DNA of 64,000 nt from Algoriphagus sp. AK58 (GCF_014324365.1 NZ_QEIG01000014.1:1-64000), one strand, 5' to 3'; numbered from the stretch's first letter, positions 34,583-43,624 are shown. The notes: generated by a model from the sequence alone, not told the origin. Made by a program: numbers and translations.

Positions 34583-34675
34583 ATTGAAAGAATGAAAAAT
34601 TGTAACATTGGAAAATTGATTGAGGATGCTTCCTCGTGAAAATTTTTCAATTTTAAAATCTTCAAATCTTCCAAT
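34583..34675. repeat. Long imperfect hairpin of ATTGAAAA words upstream of arfB
   Basis: A 93-nt inverted repeat. The left arm runs from ATTGAAAGA (34583) to GAGGA (34626), loop TGCT, and the right arm from TCCTC (34631) to TCTTCCAAT (ending 34675). By hand about 32 of 44 positions pair. Both arms repeat an ATTGrAAA/AATTG word several times. It ends 3 bp before the arfB start codon and may affect its translation. Confidence 0.7.
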
Positions 34676-34678
34676 CCA

Positions 34679-35098
34679 ATGTCCACCCTCGAAACCCGTA
34701 TTAAAAACGGCTCTTTTTTACCTGAATTGCAGTTTCAGACCGCTCGAAGCAGTGGTCCGGGAGGGCAGAATGTGAATAAAGTGGAGACCAAGGTTCAGTT
34801 GAAGTTTGATGTCAACAACTCCCTGATTTTAAACGAAGAGGAAAAATTGACTTTGCTTCAAAAAGCTTCGAATAAGATCGATCAGGAGGGTTTTTTGCAA
34901 CTTTCATCCCAAGAAAAACGGTCACAGATTCAAAACAAGGAGTTGGTCTTGAGGAAGTTTTACGATCTACTACGAACTGCCTTTCATAAAAAGAAAATAA
35001 GAAAAGCTACCAAGCCCAGTAAGGGAGCCATAGAGGAGCGGCTTAAATCCAAAAAAGTTCAGTCCGAGAAAAAGGCGAATCGGAATTGGAAATTGTGA
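34679..35098 (+). CDS. arfB: Alternative ribosome-rescue factor (peptidyl-tRNA hydrolase)
   Basis: A 139-residue ArfB/YaeJ-type protein that releases nascent chains on ribosomes stalled without a stop codon. The catalytic GGQ is in SSGPGGQNVNKV (about residues 23-34). The tail is rich in Lys/Arg (KKKIRKATKPSKG...KSKKVQSEKKANR), as needed to enter the empty mRNA channel. It lacks the codon-recognition domain of release factors. The ATG is immediately preceded by the long repeat hairpin, so a Shine-Dalgarno is not evident. Confidence 0.92.
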   Translation: MSTLETRIKNGSFLPELQFQTARSSGPGGQNVNKVETKVQLKFDVNNSLILNEEEKLTLLQKASNKIDQEGFLQLSSQEKRSQIQNKELVLRKFYDLLRTAFHKKKIRKATKPSKGAIEERLKSKKVQSEKKANRNWKL

Positions 35099-35275
35099 GA
35101 AGGCTATTATCCAACAAGAACTGAAAGTTGATTTGATTCCAAAGTTGGGTTCGTTGTGTAGGCTTCCCCAAAAATTACTCAAGTCTAACGTTCTTTATGC
35201 TTGGAAAAGCTTTGTGTAAGATTCAATTTTGATATTAAAATTCACCCTTTCGGGAAACTTCAATTTCTTTCTTTA

Positions 35276-35722
35276 ATGAATCTATCTTATACCATCAAAT
35301 CCTTTCAGGAACTCAGCAACGAAGAACTTTATGCCATTTTACGCCTGAGGGCTGAGGTATTTATCGTGGAACAAAACTGCCCCTACCTGGACCTGGACAA
35401 CAAGGACCAAAAGTGTTATCACCTGATGGTATATGATTCTCAACGCTTGGCGGGATACTGTCGCTTGCTACCAGCCGGAGTTTCCTATGAGGAGATTTCC
35501 ATTGGTCGGGTGATTTCGGCACCTTCCCATCGTGGTACAGGTGTAGGAAAAATTGTCATGGAATTGGGTATTCGCTCCTGTAAGGAACTCTTTGGTGTCG
35601 GGCCGATTCGCATTGGAGCTCAAGTCTATGCCAAGCCCTTCTATGAGGCCTTAGGCTTTGTGGCAGAGGGGGAGGAGTATCTTGAAGATGATATTCCCCA
35701 TGTGGAGATGCTTAGACCTTAA
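35276..35722 (+). CDS. elaA: GNAT-family N-acetyltransferase (ElaA-like)
   Basis: A 148-residue GNAT protein of the ElaA group. It shows LRAEVFIVEQNCPYLDLD (ElaA signature, about residues 24-41), the acetyl-CoA loop SAPSHRGTGVGK (about 82-93) and YAKPFYEALGF (about 120). The acceptor is not known. An in-frame ATG-like extension to 35201 exists, but the ATG at 35276 restores the conserved N-terminus. It probably has its own promoter, as 177 bp separate it from arfB. Confidence 0.85.
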   Translation: MNLSYTIKSFQELSNEELYAILRLRAEVFIVEQNCPYLDLDNKDQKCYHLMVYDSQRLAGYCRLLPAGVSYEEISIGRVISAPSHRGTGVGKIVMELGIRSCKELFGVGPIRIGAQVYAKPFYEALGFVAEGEEYLEDDIPHVEMLRP

Positions 35723-35820
35723 GGTAATCATCACATCGATTTAGGTATTGAGTGAGAGAAAAAAAAGGAACAGACGCTCGTCCATTCCTTTCTTTTAATT
35801 CAAAATCCGAAATTTAGATC

Positions 35821-37689
35821 TTACCACGCTATTCCATAATCATCCCCATAATTACTTGCACCGCCCCAAAGGGTACCATGCTTCCAGTCGATCCAAATGG
35901 CGGTGATAGGGCCGGAAGTTTTATTCCAAAAGTCCATGATGTATCCTTTGCGCAGCAAATCTCTTCTGATCCACTCGGGTGTATCTTCTCGAAGTGTGAT
36001 CGCGCCGGGACGGATTTCATGGTCTCCAAAGCTGCTTTGCATTTGGTAAGAATTGAAATTAGGGGCTTCTACTGCCTCCTGCACATTCATGTCAAACTCG
36101 ACCACATTGAGGAAGAATTGCAGTAGATTCTGATCCTGAGAATCACCGCCTTGTACAGAAAATGCCAAGTACGGCTTTCCGTCTTTCATCGCTAAGCTTG
36201 GAGTCAAGGTAACTCGTGGTCGCTTGCCTGGTTCGGGTAGATTGTAAGGATTCAGGTTTTCATCCAACACAAAGCTTTGCATGCGTTGAGAAAGGCCTAC
36301 GCCCGTATTTCCTGCAATGACTGCTGGAATCCAGCCACCTGATGGCGTCACGGAAACGACCCATCCTTCAGCATCGGCAGCCTGGACGGAGGTGGTGCCA
36401 CTTTGGAAATCAGCCAGAAATTTTTCATCCAAACCTGATTTCAAATCTTCCGGAGTAATGGAGGCAACAGTTTGCTTGTTTTTGTTCAGTAAATGAAGGT
36501 AAGGATTGGTTTGGCCTTGGAAAGGATAGGGGTCCCCTGCGGTGATTTTGGGATCATTGACGTCACCGATGAGCTTGGCGCGTTCTTTGGCGTATTCTTT
36601 GGAAAGCAGTCCTTTCATCGGGGACTGGACAAATGCCGGATCTCCATAATAAAAGTCACGGTCTGCAAATGCCAAACTCATCGCCTGATAGACTGTATTG
36701 ATATAGTTGGCCGAGTTGTAGCCCATGGATTTGAGGTCAAAATTTTCCAGAATGTTCAAGGACTGAAGTAAAGCCGGCCCTTGGGTCCATTCCTGAAGCT
36801 TATATACATCCACGCCTCGGTAGTTTACATGCAGGGGCTCCTCGATTTTCACCTTCCAATTAGCCAAATCCGCTTCTGTAAATAAACCACCTTGTTCTCT
36901 GGTACCTCTCACGATTTCTTTGGCGATGTCGCCTTTGTAAAAGCGGTCATAAGCCGCATAGATGGCTTCTTTCCGGCTTTTCTTGGCCTTCAATGCAGCT
37001 CTCTCAGCTTCTACAAGCTTGAGTAGCGTTTGGTATAGATCTTCCTGAACGAAGATTTCACCGGCTGATGGAGCTTCTCTTTTTTCACCCAAATGAGGCA
37101 GAAATACCTTTTTGGAATACGGCCATTCTTTGATTCTGGCTTTGTTGTTTTCTATGGCATTGGCGGTTTGAGCTTCAATCGGATAGCCCTTGGCCAAGTC
37201 CATAGCAGGCTTAAGTACCTGCTCCAGACTCATGGTCCCGAATTCAGCCAACATCGTCATGATTCCTCCCGGTGTACCTGGAGTGGTGGCAGCCAAAGGA
37301 CCAAATTGAGGTGGGTATGCCATTCCCTGGGACTTGTAAAATTCCACCGTGGCTCCCGTTGGAGCAACGCCCATCGCGTTGATTCCGATGACTTTTTTGG
37401 TGTGGGGATTATAGATCAGAGCTTGGGTTTCACCTCCCCAAGAGAGCACATCCCACATGGTAGAAGTGGCAGCAATCATGGCGCAAGCGGCATCTACCGC
37501 ATTTCCTCCTTGCTGGAAAATCATGGATCCAGCGGTTGCGGCGAGTGGTTTACCGGTGATGGCTACCCAGTTTTTTCCGTGAAGGATGGGTCTGTTGTTT
37601 GGCGTGGTGCCTGCACCGAGACCGGGCAAACCTTGTGCAAAGGTATTCCAGGAAATAAGCAGGAATACCAGAATGAAGAGTTTTTTCAT
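35821..37689 (-). CDS. ggt: Gamma-glutamyltransferase family protein
   Basis: A 622-residue Ntn-hydrolase proenzyme with signal peptide (FILVFLLISWNTFAQ). The large subunit region starts PILHGKNWVAITGKPLAA. The autocleavage/nucleophile Thr is probably in GTTSVQAADAEGWVVSVT (about residue 427), and the small subunit carries PRVTLTPSLAMKDGKPY. In GGTs the mature enzyme moves gamma-glutamyl groups from glutathione in the periplasm. Divergence from E. coli Ggt around the substrate loop means cephalosporin-acylase-like activity is possible. It is 18 bp downstream of the CarboxypepD-reg gene. Confidence 0.87.
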   Translation of the reverse strand: MKKLFILVFLLISWNTFAQGLPGLGAGTTPNNRPILHGKNWVAITGKPLAATAGSMIFQQGGNAVDAACAMIAATSTMWDVLSWGGETQALIYNPHTKKVIGINAMGVAPTGATVEFYKSQGMAYPPQFGPLAATTPGTPGGIMTMLAEFGTMSLEQVLKPAMDLAKGYPIEAQTANAIENNKARIKEWPYSKKVFLPHLGEKREAPSAGEIFVQEDLYQTLLKLVEAERAALKAKKSRKEAIYAAYDRFYKGDIAKEIVRGTREQGGLFTEADLANWKVKIEEPLHVNYRGVDVYKLQEWTQGPALLQSLNILENFDLKSMGYNSANYINTVYQAMSLAFADRDFYYGDPAFVQSPMKGLLSKEYAKERAKLIGDVNDPKITAGDPYPFQGQTNPYLHLLNKNKQTVASITPEDLKSGLDEKFLADFQSGTTSVQAADAEGWVVSVTPSGGWIPAVIAGNTGVGLSQRMQSFVLDENLNPYNLPEPGKRPRVTLTPSLAMKDGKPYLAFSVQGGDSQDQNLLQFFLNVVEFDMNVQEAVEAPNFNSYQMQSSFGDHEIRPGAITLREDTPEWIRRDLLRKGYIMDFWNKTSGPITAIWIDWKHGTLWGGASNYGDDYGIAW

Positions 37690-37707
37690 TTGGGTGAAGG
37701 TTGATTA

Positions 37708-38769
37708 TTAATTTTCGTCCAGAAGTTGACTCATGATAGGTACAAATCCTGGGTAAAGGGAATTGTAATAGGTGAATATCTGAAATATCGAGCTGGTCTG
37801 CTTGAGATCGATTTGATTTTCAATTACGAAATTCTCGATTTGAGAAGCCTTGTCTCCGAAAATCAGGAATAGGTCTTTCCTTTTTTTGGGTACTTCATAC
37901 AGGTCTTTGTCTTTCAGATAATAGTAGATATTCCGTTTGATAATCTGATCGTTTCGGTTGCCCACCATCAAAGCGGTATTGTAGTTGGATTCTTTGAAAA
38001 TGGCCATGGTCCTTCGCATCAGCGGTAACTGTCCCTCAACCAGCACTTCAAAAAAACCGGAAATGGGAACCCCATCTTCTCTAAAGTCCATCCCATTGAC
38101 AAAGTATCGGGGCACTTTATAGCTGCTGTCCATCCAAACGATGTTTTGCACGCGGTAACCTTGCAGAGTAGTGATTTGGAAGGTCTCAGGTTCCAATAAT
38201 TCAAAGTTGTTGGAATTGATATTATACCTTACGCGGAAGTTTTCCAGCACCTGTTGGTCACGGTAAAGTAGGATGGAGGCGAGGTTCCATTTTTTATCGA
38301 GATAAAAATTCCCCTCTACTTTTTTGGGTTCGGGAGGAATTCCATAGATCATGTTTCCACCGATGAAGTTGGGACGCTCCACAAGTAATCGGCTTACATT
38401 AGTCGTACGGATGGTTTTTTGGAGTGCAGCACCTGTTCCTTCACTTCCGAATTTGATCAGGTAAATTTCTCCCAGATTCACATCTCCTTTCATCTGGATA
38501 TTTTTCTCATAGATATTGTATCCTGGAAAAGTGACCGTTAGAGTATACTTTTCTTCTGTGATGCCTTCCAGGCTAAAGTATCCTACTCCTCCCGTGATAG
38601 ACCCAAAACTAGTATTTCGAAGGGTGACGGTAGCTCCCTCGATAAATTCCTTGGTATCAGAATCCAGTACCCTCCCTTTGATGGTAAAAGTCTGGGCCAA
38701 GGCCATTTGGGGTAGCCAAAAAACCCAAGCTACAAGGAGAGCTTGCTTCCAGAAATGGGATATCTTCAT
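37708..38769 (-). CDS. Exported CarboxypepD-regulatory-like domain protein
   Basis: A 353-residue protein with a signal peptide ending near MALAQ. Residues 22-110 form a carboxypeptidase-regulatory-like beta-sandwich (IKGRVLDSDTKEFIEGATVTLRNT, then GGVGYFSLEGI), like the N-terminal extension of SusC/TonB receptors. The rest is not a TonB barrel and is unassigned. The ATG at 38769 is preferred over a TTG nine bases upstream. It is co-oriented with and 18 bp before the gamma-glutamyltransferase gene. It shares the first domain type, not the rest, with the protein at 16811. Confidence 0.75.
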   Translation of the reverse strand: MKISHFWKQALLVAWVFWLPQMALAQTFTIKGRVLDSDTKEFIEGATVTLRNTSFGSITGGVGYFSLEGITEEKYTLTVTFPGYNIYEKNIQMKGDVNLGEIYLIKFGSEGTGAALQKTIRTTNVSRLLVERPNFIGGNMIYGIPPEPKKVEGNFYLDKKWNLASILLYRDQQVLENFRVRYNINSNNFELLEPETFQITTLQGYRVQNIVWMDSSYKVPRYFVNGMDFREDGVPISGFFEVLVEGQLPLMRRTMAIFKESNYNTALMVGNRNDQIIKRNIYYYLKDKDLYEVPKKRKDLFLIFGDKASQIENFVIENQIDLKQTSSIFQIFTYYNSLYPGFVPIMSQLLDEN

Positions 38770-38938
38770 TCCGATCAACTTTGATGTTAATATAGGCCAA
38801 ACTCAAGAGTGATGCTAAATGATTTACATCGAGTGCCTTATTCCGTATCCAGAATCCCAAACTTTCTTCTAAATTCCTGTATCTTTGGATGATCGGTTCT
38901 TTTCCGGTCGCCTTTTTACCTAATAAAATCACCTTAAG

Positions 38939-40303
38939 TTGAATTTTCAGTCATTTAATTTTGAGTCGTCTCTACAAGAGGGACTTGATGCCATGGGGTT
39001 TGATCAGCCCACCCCCATACAGCAAATGGCCATTCCGGTCATTATGGAAGGAAAAGATCTTATTGCTTGTGCCCAGACCGGAACCGGAAAAACCGCAGCC
39101 TTTGTACTTCCTATTCTGAACAAGATTTCCAAATCAGGTTCCAATACCCTAAATACCTTGATTTTGGCACCAACACGTGAACTCGCGATTCAGATCGATC
39201 AGCAGATTCAGGGATTTTCCTATTTTCTTGGGGTCAGTTCTGTTCCTATTTATGGAGGAGGTGATGGGGTTATCTGGGAGCAACAGAAAAAAGCTTTGGA
39301 AACAGGTGCCGAAATCGTGGTGGCTACTCCCGGCAGATTGATCGCTTTGCTTGCTGGAGGAAAAATGGATTTGAGTACGCTCGAACATCTCATTCTCGAT
39401 GAAGCTGACCGAATGATGGACATGGGTTTTTCAGATGATATTCTGAAAATCGTCAATTATCTCCCCAAAAACCGTCAGACCATCCTATTCTCGGCGACCA
39501 TGCCACCCAAAATCCGTCAGTTCAGTATGAAAATCCTGAACAATCCGGAGGAGATATCCATAGCCATAGGTAAGACTGCCGAAGGGGTGACCCAGTCTAT
39601 GTATTCGGTGTACGATACCCAAAAAGAGGACTTGGTTCGTCATATCCTTTCTCAAAAAGCGTATGAGGCCGTGATTATTTTCTGCTCGACTAAGGATAAG
39701 GTAAAGGCACTTTATAAGGTTCTCAAAAAAGGTTTTGATGTCGAAGCGTTTCATTCTGATCTGGAGCAGGTAGAGCGGGAAAAAATCATGTCTGCTTTCA
39801 AAAATAAGGCGGTAAAGATTTTGATCGGAACAGATATTATTTCCAGAGGAATCGATGTGGTAGGAATTGAATTGGTTATCAATTACGATACTCCAAGTGA
39901 TCCTGAAGACTATGTACACAGGGTTGGACGTACTGCCCGCGCGGATAAAGAAGGGGAGGCTATCACCTTTGTCAATCCAAAAGATCAGCACAAGTTTGTG
40001 AGGATAGAAAAACTCATTGGGATGAAAGTGACCCAAAATCCTCTTCCCGAAGATTTCGAAAAAGGCCCTGAGTACCATGGAGAAAAGCCAAAAAGTGATT
40101 TTGGCCAGCCAGCTTCAGGTCTCAAAAAGAAGAAAAAGAAGAAAAAATCGGGTGGCAAATCCACCGGTGCGGCTCGTGAGCCTCAAGAACCAAGGCAAGA
40201 AGCAAAAGCTCCTAAAGTGCAGTCATCTAACGAATCCCCAGTTACTAAAAACGAAGCCAAGCCTAGCAAATACGGTCAGCGGAAGAATGTGATTGAGCCC
40301 TGA
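38939..40303 (+). CDS. DEAD-box ATP-dependent RNA helicase
   Basis: A 454-residue helicase for RNA duplex remodelling (ribosome assembly, cold response). It has the Q motif with F at about residue 8 and PTPIQ, motif I AQTGTGKT (about 46-53), PTRELA, TPGRL, LDEADRM (about 153), SAT and HRVGRTAR (about 327). A tail of about 70 residues is strongly Lys-rich (KKKKKKKKSGG-like) and disordered. The start is TTG at 38939: the next ATG would remove the upstream aromatic of the Q motif. A terminator follows. Confidence 0.92.
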   Translation: MNFQSFNFESSLQEGLDAMGFDQPTPIQQMAIPVIMEGKDLIACAQTGTGKTAAFVLPILNKISKSGSNTLNTLILAPTRELAIQIDQQIQGFSYFLGVSSVPIYGGGDGVIWEQQKKALETGAEIVVATPGRLIALLAGGKMDLSTLEHLILDEADRMMDMGFSDDILKIVNYLPKNRQTILFSATMPPKIRQFSMKILNNPEEISIAIGKTAEGVTQSMYSVYDTQKEDLVRHILSQKAYEAVIIFCSTKDKVKALYKVLKKGFDVEAFHSDLEQVEREKIMSAFKNKAVKILIGTDIISRGIDVVGIELVINYDTPSDPEDYVHRVGRTARADKEGEAITFVNPKDQHKFVRIEKLIGMKVTQNPLPEDFEKGPEYHGEKPKSDFGQPASGLKKKKKKKKSGGKSTGAAREPQEPRQEAKAPKVQSSNESPVTKNEAKPSKYGQRKNVIEP

Positions 40304-40331
40304 AAATTAGGGGCATAAACTGGTTTTTCAG

Positions 40332-40365
40332 AAGTACTTCAGGTATCTTGAAGTACTTTTCATTT
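40332..40365 (+). terminator. Rho-independent terminator of the helicase gene
   Basis: 10-bp stem AAGTACTTCA / TGAAGTACTT with a 7-nt loop, then TT-CATTTTT. It lies about 30 bp after the helicase stop and just before the muramidase ATG at 40382. Confidence 0.7.
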
Positions 40366-40381
40366 TTAAAACCAGCAGATT

Positions 40382-41212
40382 ATGCAATACTTAAAGCTCA
40401 AATCAAGCGGACCTTTTGTCTCTTACCTCCAAGAACTTTTGGGAAAACTAGGCTATCAGATTCCTGCTACTGGATACTTCGGAAACTTGACAGATTCAGC
40501 AGTCAGGGATTTTCAGCAAAAAAACGGATTGGTGGTGGATGGAGAGGTGGGAGTAAAGACATGGACACTTCTTATTGACCAAACCAGACCGGCTGAAGTC
40601 TTAGCGGACAAGTTTCTCGGTGAACAGGATCTTCGTGATTTTGCCCTTAAACACAATCTAGAATTGGCCGCAGTAAAGGCTGTCAATGAAGTTGAAAGCA
40701 GTGGTAAGGGTTTTTTGGTAGATGGAAAACCCAAAATCCTGTTTGAAGGCCATATTTTTTGGAAGCAGCTACAGGAAAGAGGCATCAATCCCAGTTTGAT
40801 TTCCAATCCTACCAATGCGGATGTGCTTTATTCCAAGTGGACAAAGTCACATTATATCGGTGGACTAAGGGAATATGATCGATTAGAAAAAGCAGCCAAT
40901 CTTTTGCCTGATCCAAAGGTCCGTGAAGCTGCTTTGGCCTCAGCTTCTTGGGGTAGTTATCAGATTATGGGATTTCACTTTAAAAAACTCGGATACACAT
41001 CTATTCAGGAATTTGTGGATCAGATGTATGTCCATGAACGAAACCAACTCGAGGCTTTTGGCAAATACATTACCGCGTTTGGTTGTATCAATCACCTGAG
41101 ATCGAAAAACTGGCCAAAGTTTGCGCATTGTTATAATGGACCTGCTTATGCTCAAAATAAGTATGATATCAAATTGGAAAATGCTTACCGAAAATACTTG
41201 AATCATCCATGA
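40382..41212 (+). CDS. Endolysin-like N-acetylmuramidase with PG-binding domain
   Basis: A 276-residue protein with an N-terminal peptidoglycan-binding domain 1 (about residues 5-65: GPFVSYLQELLGKLGY...AVRDFQQKNGLVVDGEVGVKTW). A DUF3380-type muramidase domain follows (NEVESSGKGF, catalytic Glu about 104; ASWGSYQIMGFH; CYNGP). The family cuts the MurNAc-GlcNAc bond and is best known from phage endolysins. There is no signal peptide, and no holin, spanin or other phage gene is near. Its stop overlaps the DinB-like gene (ATGA). Confidence 0.85.
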   Translation: MQYLKLKSSGPFVSYLQELLGKLGYQIPATGYFGNLTDSAVRDFQQKNGLVVDGEVGVKTWTLLIDQTRPAEVLADKFLGEQDLRDFALKHNLELAAVKAVNEVESSGKGFLVDGKPKILFEGHIFWKQLQERGINPSLISNPTNADVLYSKWTKSHYIGGLREYDRLEKAANLLPDPKVREAALASASWGSYQIMGFHFKKLGYTSIQEFVDQMYVHERNQLEAFGKYITAFGCINHLRSKNWPKFAHCYNGPAYAQNKYDIKLENAYRKYLNHP

Positions 41213-41652
41213 ATCTAAAAGAACTTAATTTCCTGTTTCAGAGGGATTTAAATAAGCTGAAAGAGGAGCTAAATGCTTATCAAGAGGAGAGGAATCTTTG
41301 GAGTGTAGATAAGAATATTGCCAATTCGGCAGGAAATCTGACCATGCATCTTGTAGGTAACCTAAAACAGTATATCGGACTGGATTTGGGAGGATTTCCT
41401 TACGTGAGAAATAGAGAGAGGGAGTTTGGAGCCAAAGGTGAGCCTAGAGAGGGGTTACTTTTGGAACTGGAGGAGGTCAAGAAAATAGTGGAACAATCCC
41501 TTCTTCAGCTTCATCCAGACCGGCTTGGAGATATGTCTTTGCATTCATTTTTTGGCTACCCAATGACGATTGGGTTCTTTTTAATTCATCTGTATGGGCA
41601 TTTCAATTACCATTTGGGACAGATCAACTACCATCGTAGAATGCTGGATTGA
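41209..41652 (+). CDS. DinB-family (DUF1572-like) protein
   Basis: A 147-residue four-helix-bundle protein of the DinB superfamily. Candidate metal histidines are NLTMHLVGNL (about residue 47) and FFLIHLYGHFNYHLGQINYHR near the C-terminus. No activity can be read off. It is not closely similar to the DinB-like gene at 10.6 kb. It is translationally coupled to the muramidase by a 4-bp ATGA overlap, an unusual pairing. Confidence 0.75.
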   Translation: MNLKELNFLFQRDLNKLKEELNAYQEERNLWSVDKNIANSAGNLTMHLVGNLKQYIGLDLGGFPYVRNREREFGAKGEPREGLLLELEEVKKIVEQSLLQLHPDRLGDMSLHSFFGYPMTIGFFLIHLYGHFNYHLGQINYHRRMLD

Positions 41653-41841
41653 GGGGATAAAATACCCCATAAAGTAACTCCAATTTCATTGGGATAATTT
41701 TCTACGGAATTCTCCTTGAAAACAGGAAGGACAGTCAATCAAACTAATAAAACTTAGTCTTAATTAGATGAAATTTCATTTAATTGAAATGAATAGTCTG
41801 ATTTTCGAAACAAACGTCAGCTTTTTCTCTAACTTTAGAGA

Positions 41842-42318
41842 ATGCAAAGTTTCCTGTTGAACCTGTTATTGTTTTATGCCATTCTTTTTCTGATTAATGT
41901 GCCGGCTTATTTTTTGGGACTAAGGTTTGAAGGAAATGAATTGGGGAAACGATTGTGGTTTGAGCCTCCGGGATTTGTGATTCCTTTGGTTTGGGTGGTT
42001 TTATTTTTTCTGTTGGCTCTTTTAAGATTTAGGCTGCAAGCAGTTGAGGAATCCGGATTAGCAACCATGACGGTGGTATTGGCGGTGATTTGTGCTAGTT
42101 ATGTTTACTATACCCTTGGTTTGGAAAAACTGACAGGAATATCTGCTCTTAAATTTGGTTTGGCAGGTAATATTCTGGTCATCCTTGCGGCCTTATGGGT
42201 TGGTAGGAAGGTTTCTGATCTTTCTGCAGATCTTTCTTATCTGGTTTTTCCGATCGTGGTTTGGACCTTTTTTGCCACAATGATAATCTTGGGGCAGATG
42301 CGTTTGAAAAGGAACTAG
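41842..42318 (+). CDS. TspO/MBR-like membrane protein
   Basis: A 158-residue membrane protein with five hydrophobic spans. WFEPPGFVIPLVWVVLFFL (about residues 39-57) and the last-span YLVFPIVVWTFFATMIIL match the order of TspO landmarks (PPGWVF...VW...; P-x-W-x-x-FA). TspO proteins bind tetrapyrroles in the inner or outer membrane. The other conserved tryptophans and WxPxFF are lacking, so this is a divergent member. The four last bases overlap the tail of the convergent APC permease gene. Confidence 0.65.
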   Translation: MQSFLLNLLLFYAILFLINVPAYFLGLRFEGNELGKRLWFEPPGFVIPLVWVVLFFLLALLRFRLQAVEESGLATMTVVLAVICASYVYYTLGLEKLTGISALKFGLAGNILVILAALWVGRKVSDLSADLSYLVFPIVVWTFFATMIILGQMRLKRN

Positions 42319-43595
42319 TCTCTTTTTACCCTAGTATCAAAAAGATACAGGATTCCTCCCAAAATCAGAATTCCGACGCCAATCAGGCTTTCTTTGGGCC
42401 TGTCCCAAATCAAATAGCCCATTACCGCACAGCTGAATATGAGATAAATGATTTGTAAAAAGGGCTTGAATGGAGTTTTGAAGCCGCTTTCTTTTTTAAT
42501 TCTGAGAGAAGAATAGATGGTCACCGTTCCCATCAGTTGCAAGACAAAACCCGCGTAGAGCATCACCTGCTCAAAAGAACCTGAAAGAAAGAGGGCAAGG
42601 CTGATCAATGTGTTGAGTAAAATAGCTCTGACAGGGATTCCATTTGAATTGACCACGGCTAAAGGTCTCCAAAGCCTAAAATCTTTCGCCATGGCATAGG
42701 TGATCCTTGGGCCGACCCAAGCATAGCCGGATATGGTTGCGATTAGTTGAATTCCGATGAAAAAGCTTATCCATAACGCTCCCTTTGAGCCGAAAAGGTT
42801 TCCAAAAGCGATATCCGCAACTTGAACTTTACCGGAAAGTTGATGAATAGAAGCATGCTTGAGTAGGACAAGTTGAAGAAGTATGTAAACAACCATGACG
42901 GATACCGTAGCCCAAATCAAGGCTTTTGGAAGGTTTTTTTTGGGTTGATCCACTTCTTCAATGATGTAGGCCGCAGAATTCCATCCGGTGTAGGCATAAA
43001 ACACATAGATGAGGGAGACTGCAAAGCCGGGAAGTAGAATTTCCTTTTTCCAGGCGCCTGAGAAATCCAGTGCGGAATTATCTATAGTGGAAGAAAAATT
43101 TATTCCCAAGAAGATAAGAAGTAAGACGAAAATGATTTTGACCAAGGTCATTAAGTCTTGAAAGGTAGCCGACCTGCTTACCGAAAAAACGTGTGCAAGA
43201 GGGACTGCCAGAAGAAAAAATAAACCGGGAAGAATGGTCTCTCCAAATAGCGGACTGAGATAGTTATTCATTGCCATGGCAGCAATGGCTATCGGTGCTG
43301 AAAATCCAACGACCAAAGAAACCCAAGCGTAGAGATACCCAACTGAAGGATGGATGGATTTGGACAGGAAAATATAATCTCCCCCGGTTTTTCTGAAGTG
43401 GGTTCCGAGCTCTGCATAGACCAAGGCCCCGATCAAAGCCATTCCTCCTCCAAGCGTCCAAAGAATCAGGATGGTCCAGGTGTTTTGAACTACCGCCAGC
43501 TGAAAGCCTAAGCTGGTAAAGACTCCAGTACCGATCATATTGGCAATGACCAGACCTGCGGCTGTTTTCCAGGAGATTTTAGAGTTTGATAGCAT
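42315..43595 (-). CDS. APC-family amino acid permease
   Basis: A 426-residue transporter with about 12 spans. The first span has TAAGLVIANMIGTGVFTSLG, the unwound helix 1 of APC proteins that binds substrate, and GWNSAAYIIEEV marks helix 6. There are no charged insertions that would fix the amino-acid specificity. It exchanges or imports amino acids at the inner membrane. It lies downstream of the BNR-repeat gene on the same strand, but a terminator between them (43630-43657) suggests separate transcription. Confidence 0.88.
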   Translation of the reverse strand: MLSNSKISWKTAAGLVIANMIGTGVFTSLGFQLAVVQNTWTILILWTLGGGMALIGALVYAELGTHFRKTGGDYIFLSKSIHPSVGYLYAWVSLVVGFSAPIAIAAMAMNNYLSPLFGETILPGLFFLLAVPLAHVFSVSRSATFQDLMTLVKIIFVLLLIFLGINFSSTIDNSALDFSGAWKKEILLPGFAVSLIYVFYAYTGWNSAAYIIEEVDQPKKNLPKALIWATVSVMVVYILLQLVLLKHASIHQLSGKVQVADIAFGNLFGSKGALWISFFIGIQLIATISGYAWVGPRITYAMAKDFRLWRPLAVVNSNGIPVRAILLNTLISLALFLSGSFEQVMLYAGFVLQLMGTVTIYSSLRIKKESGFKTPFKPFLQIIYLIFSCAVMGYLIWDRPKESLIGVGILILGGILYLFDTRVKRD

Positions 43596-43624
43596 TTCAG
43601 TTCAAAATAGGGGAAAGGCAAACA

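Noticed and set aside
40100..40160. Low-complexity lysine stretch as a repeat element
   Set aside because: It is codons for the basic disordered tail of the DEAD-box helicase, a normal feature.
40382..41212. Prophage remnant around the muramidase
   Set aside because: No integrase, terminase, capsid, tail or holin gene and no att-like repeats nearby; neighbours are ordinary chromosomal genes.
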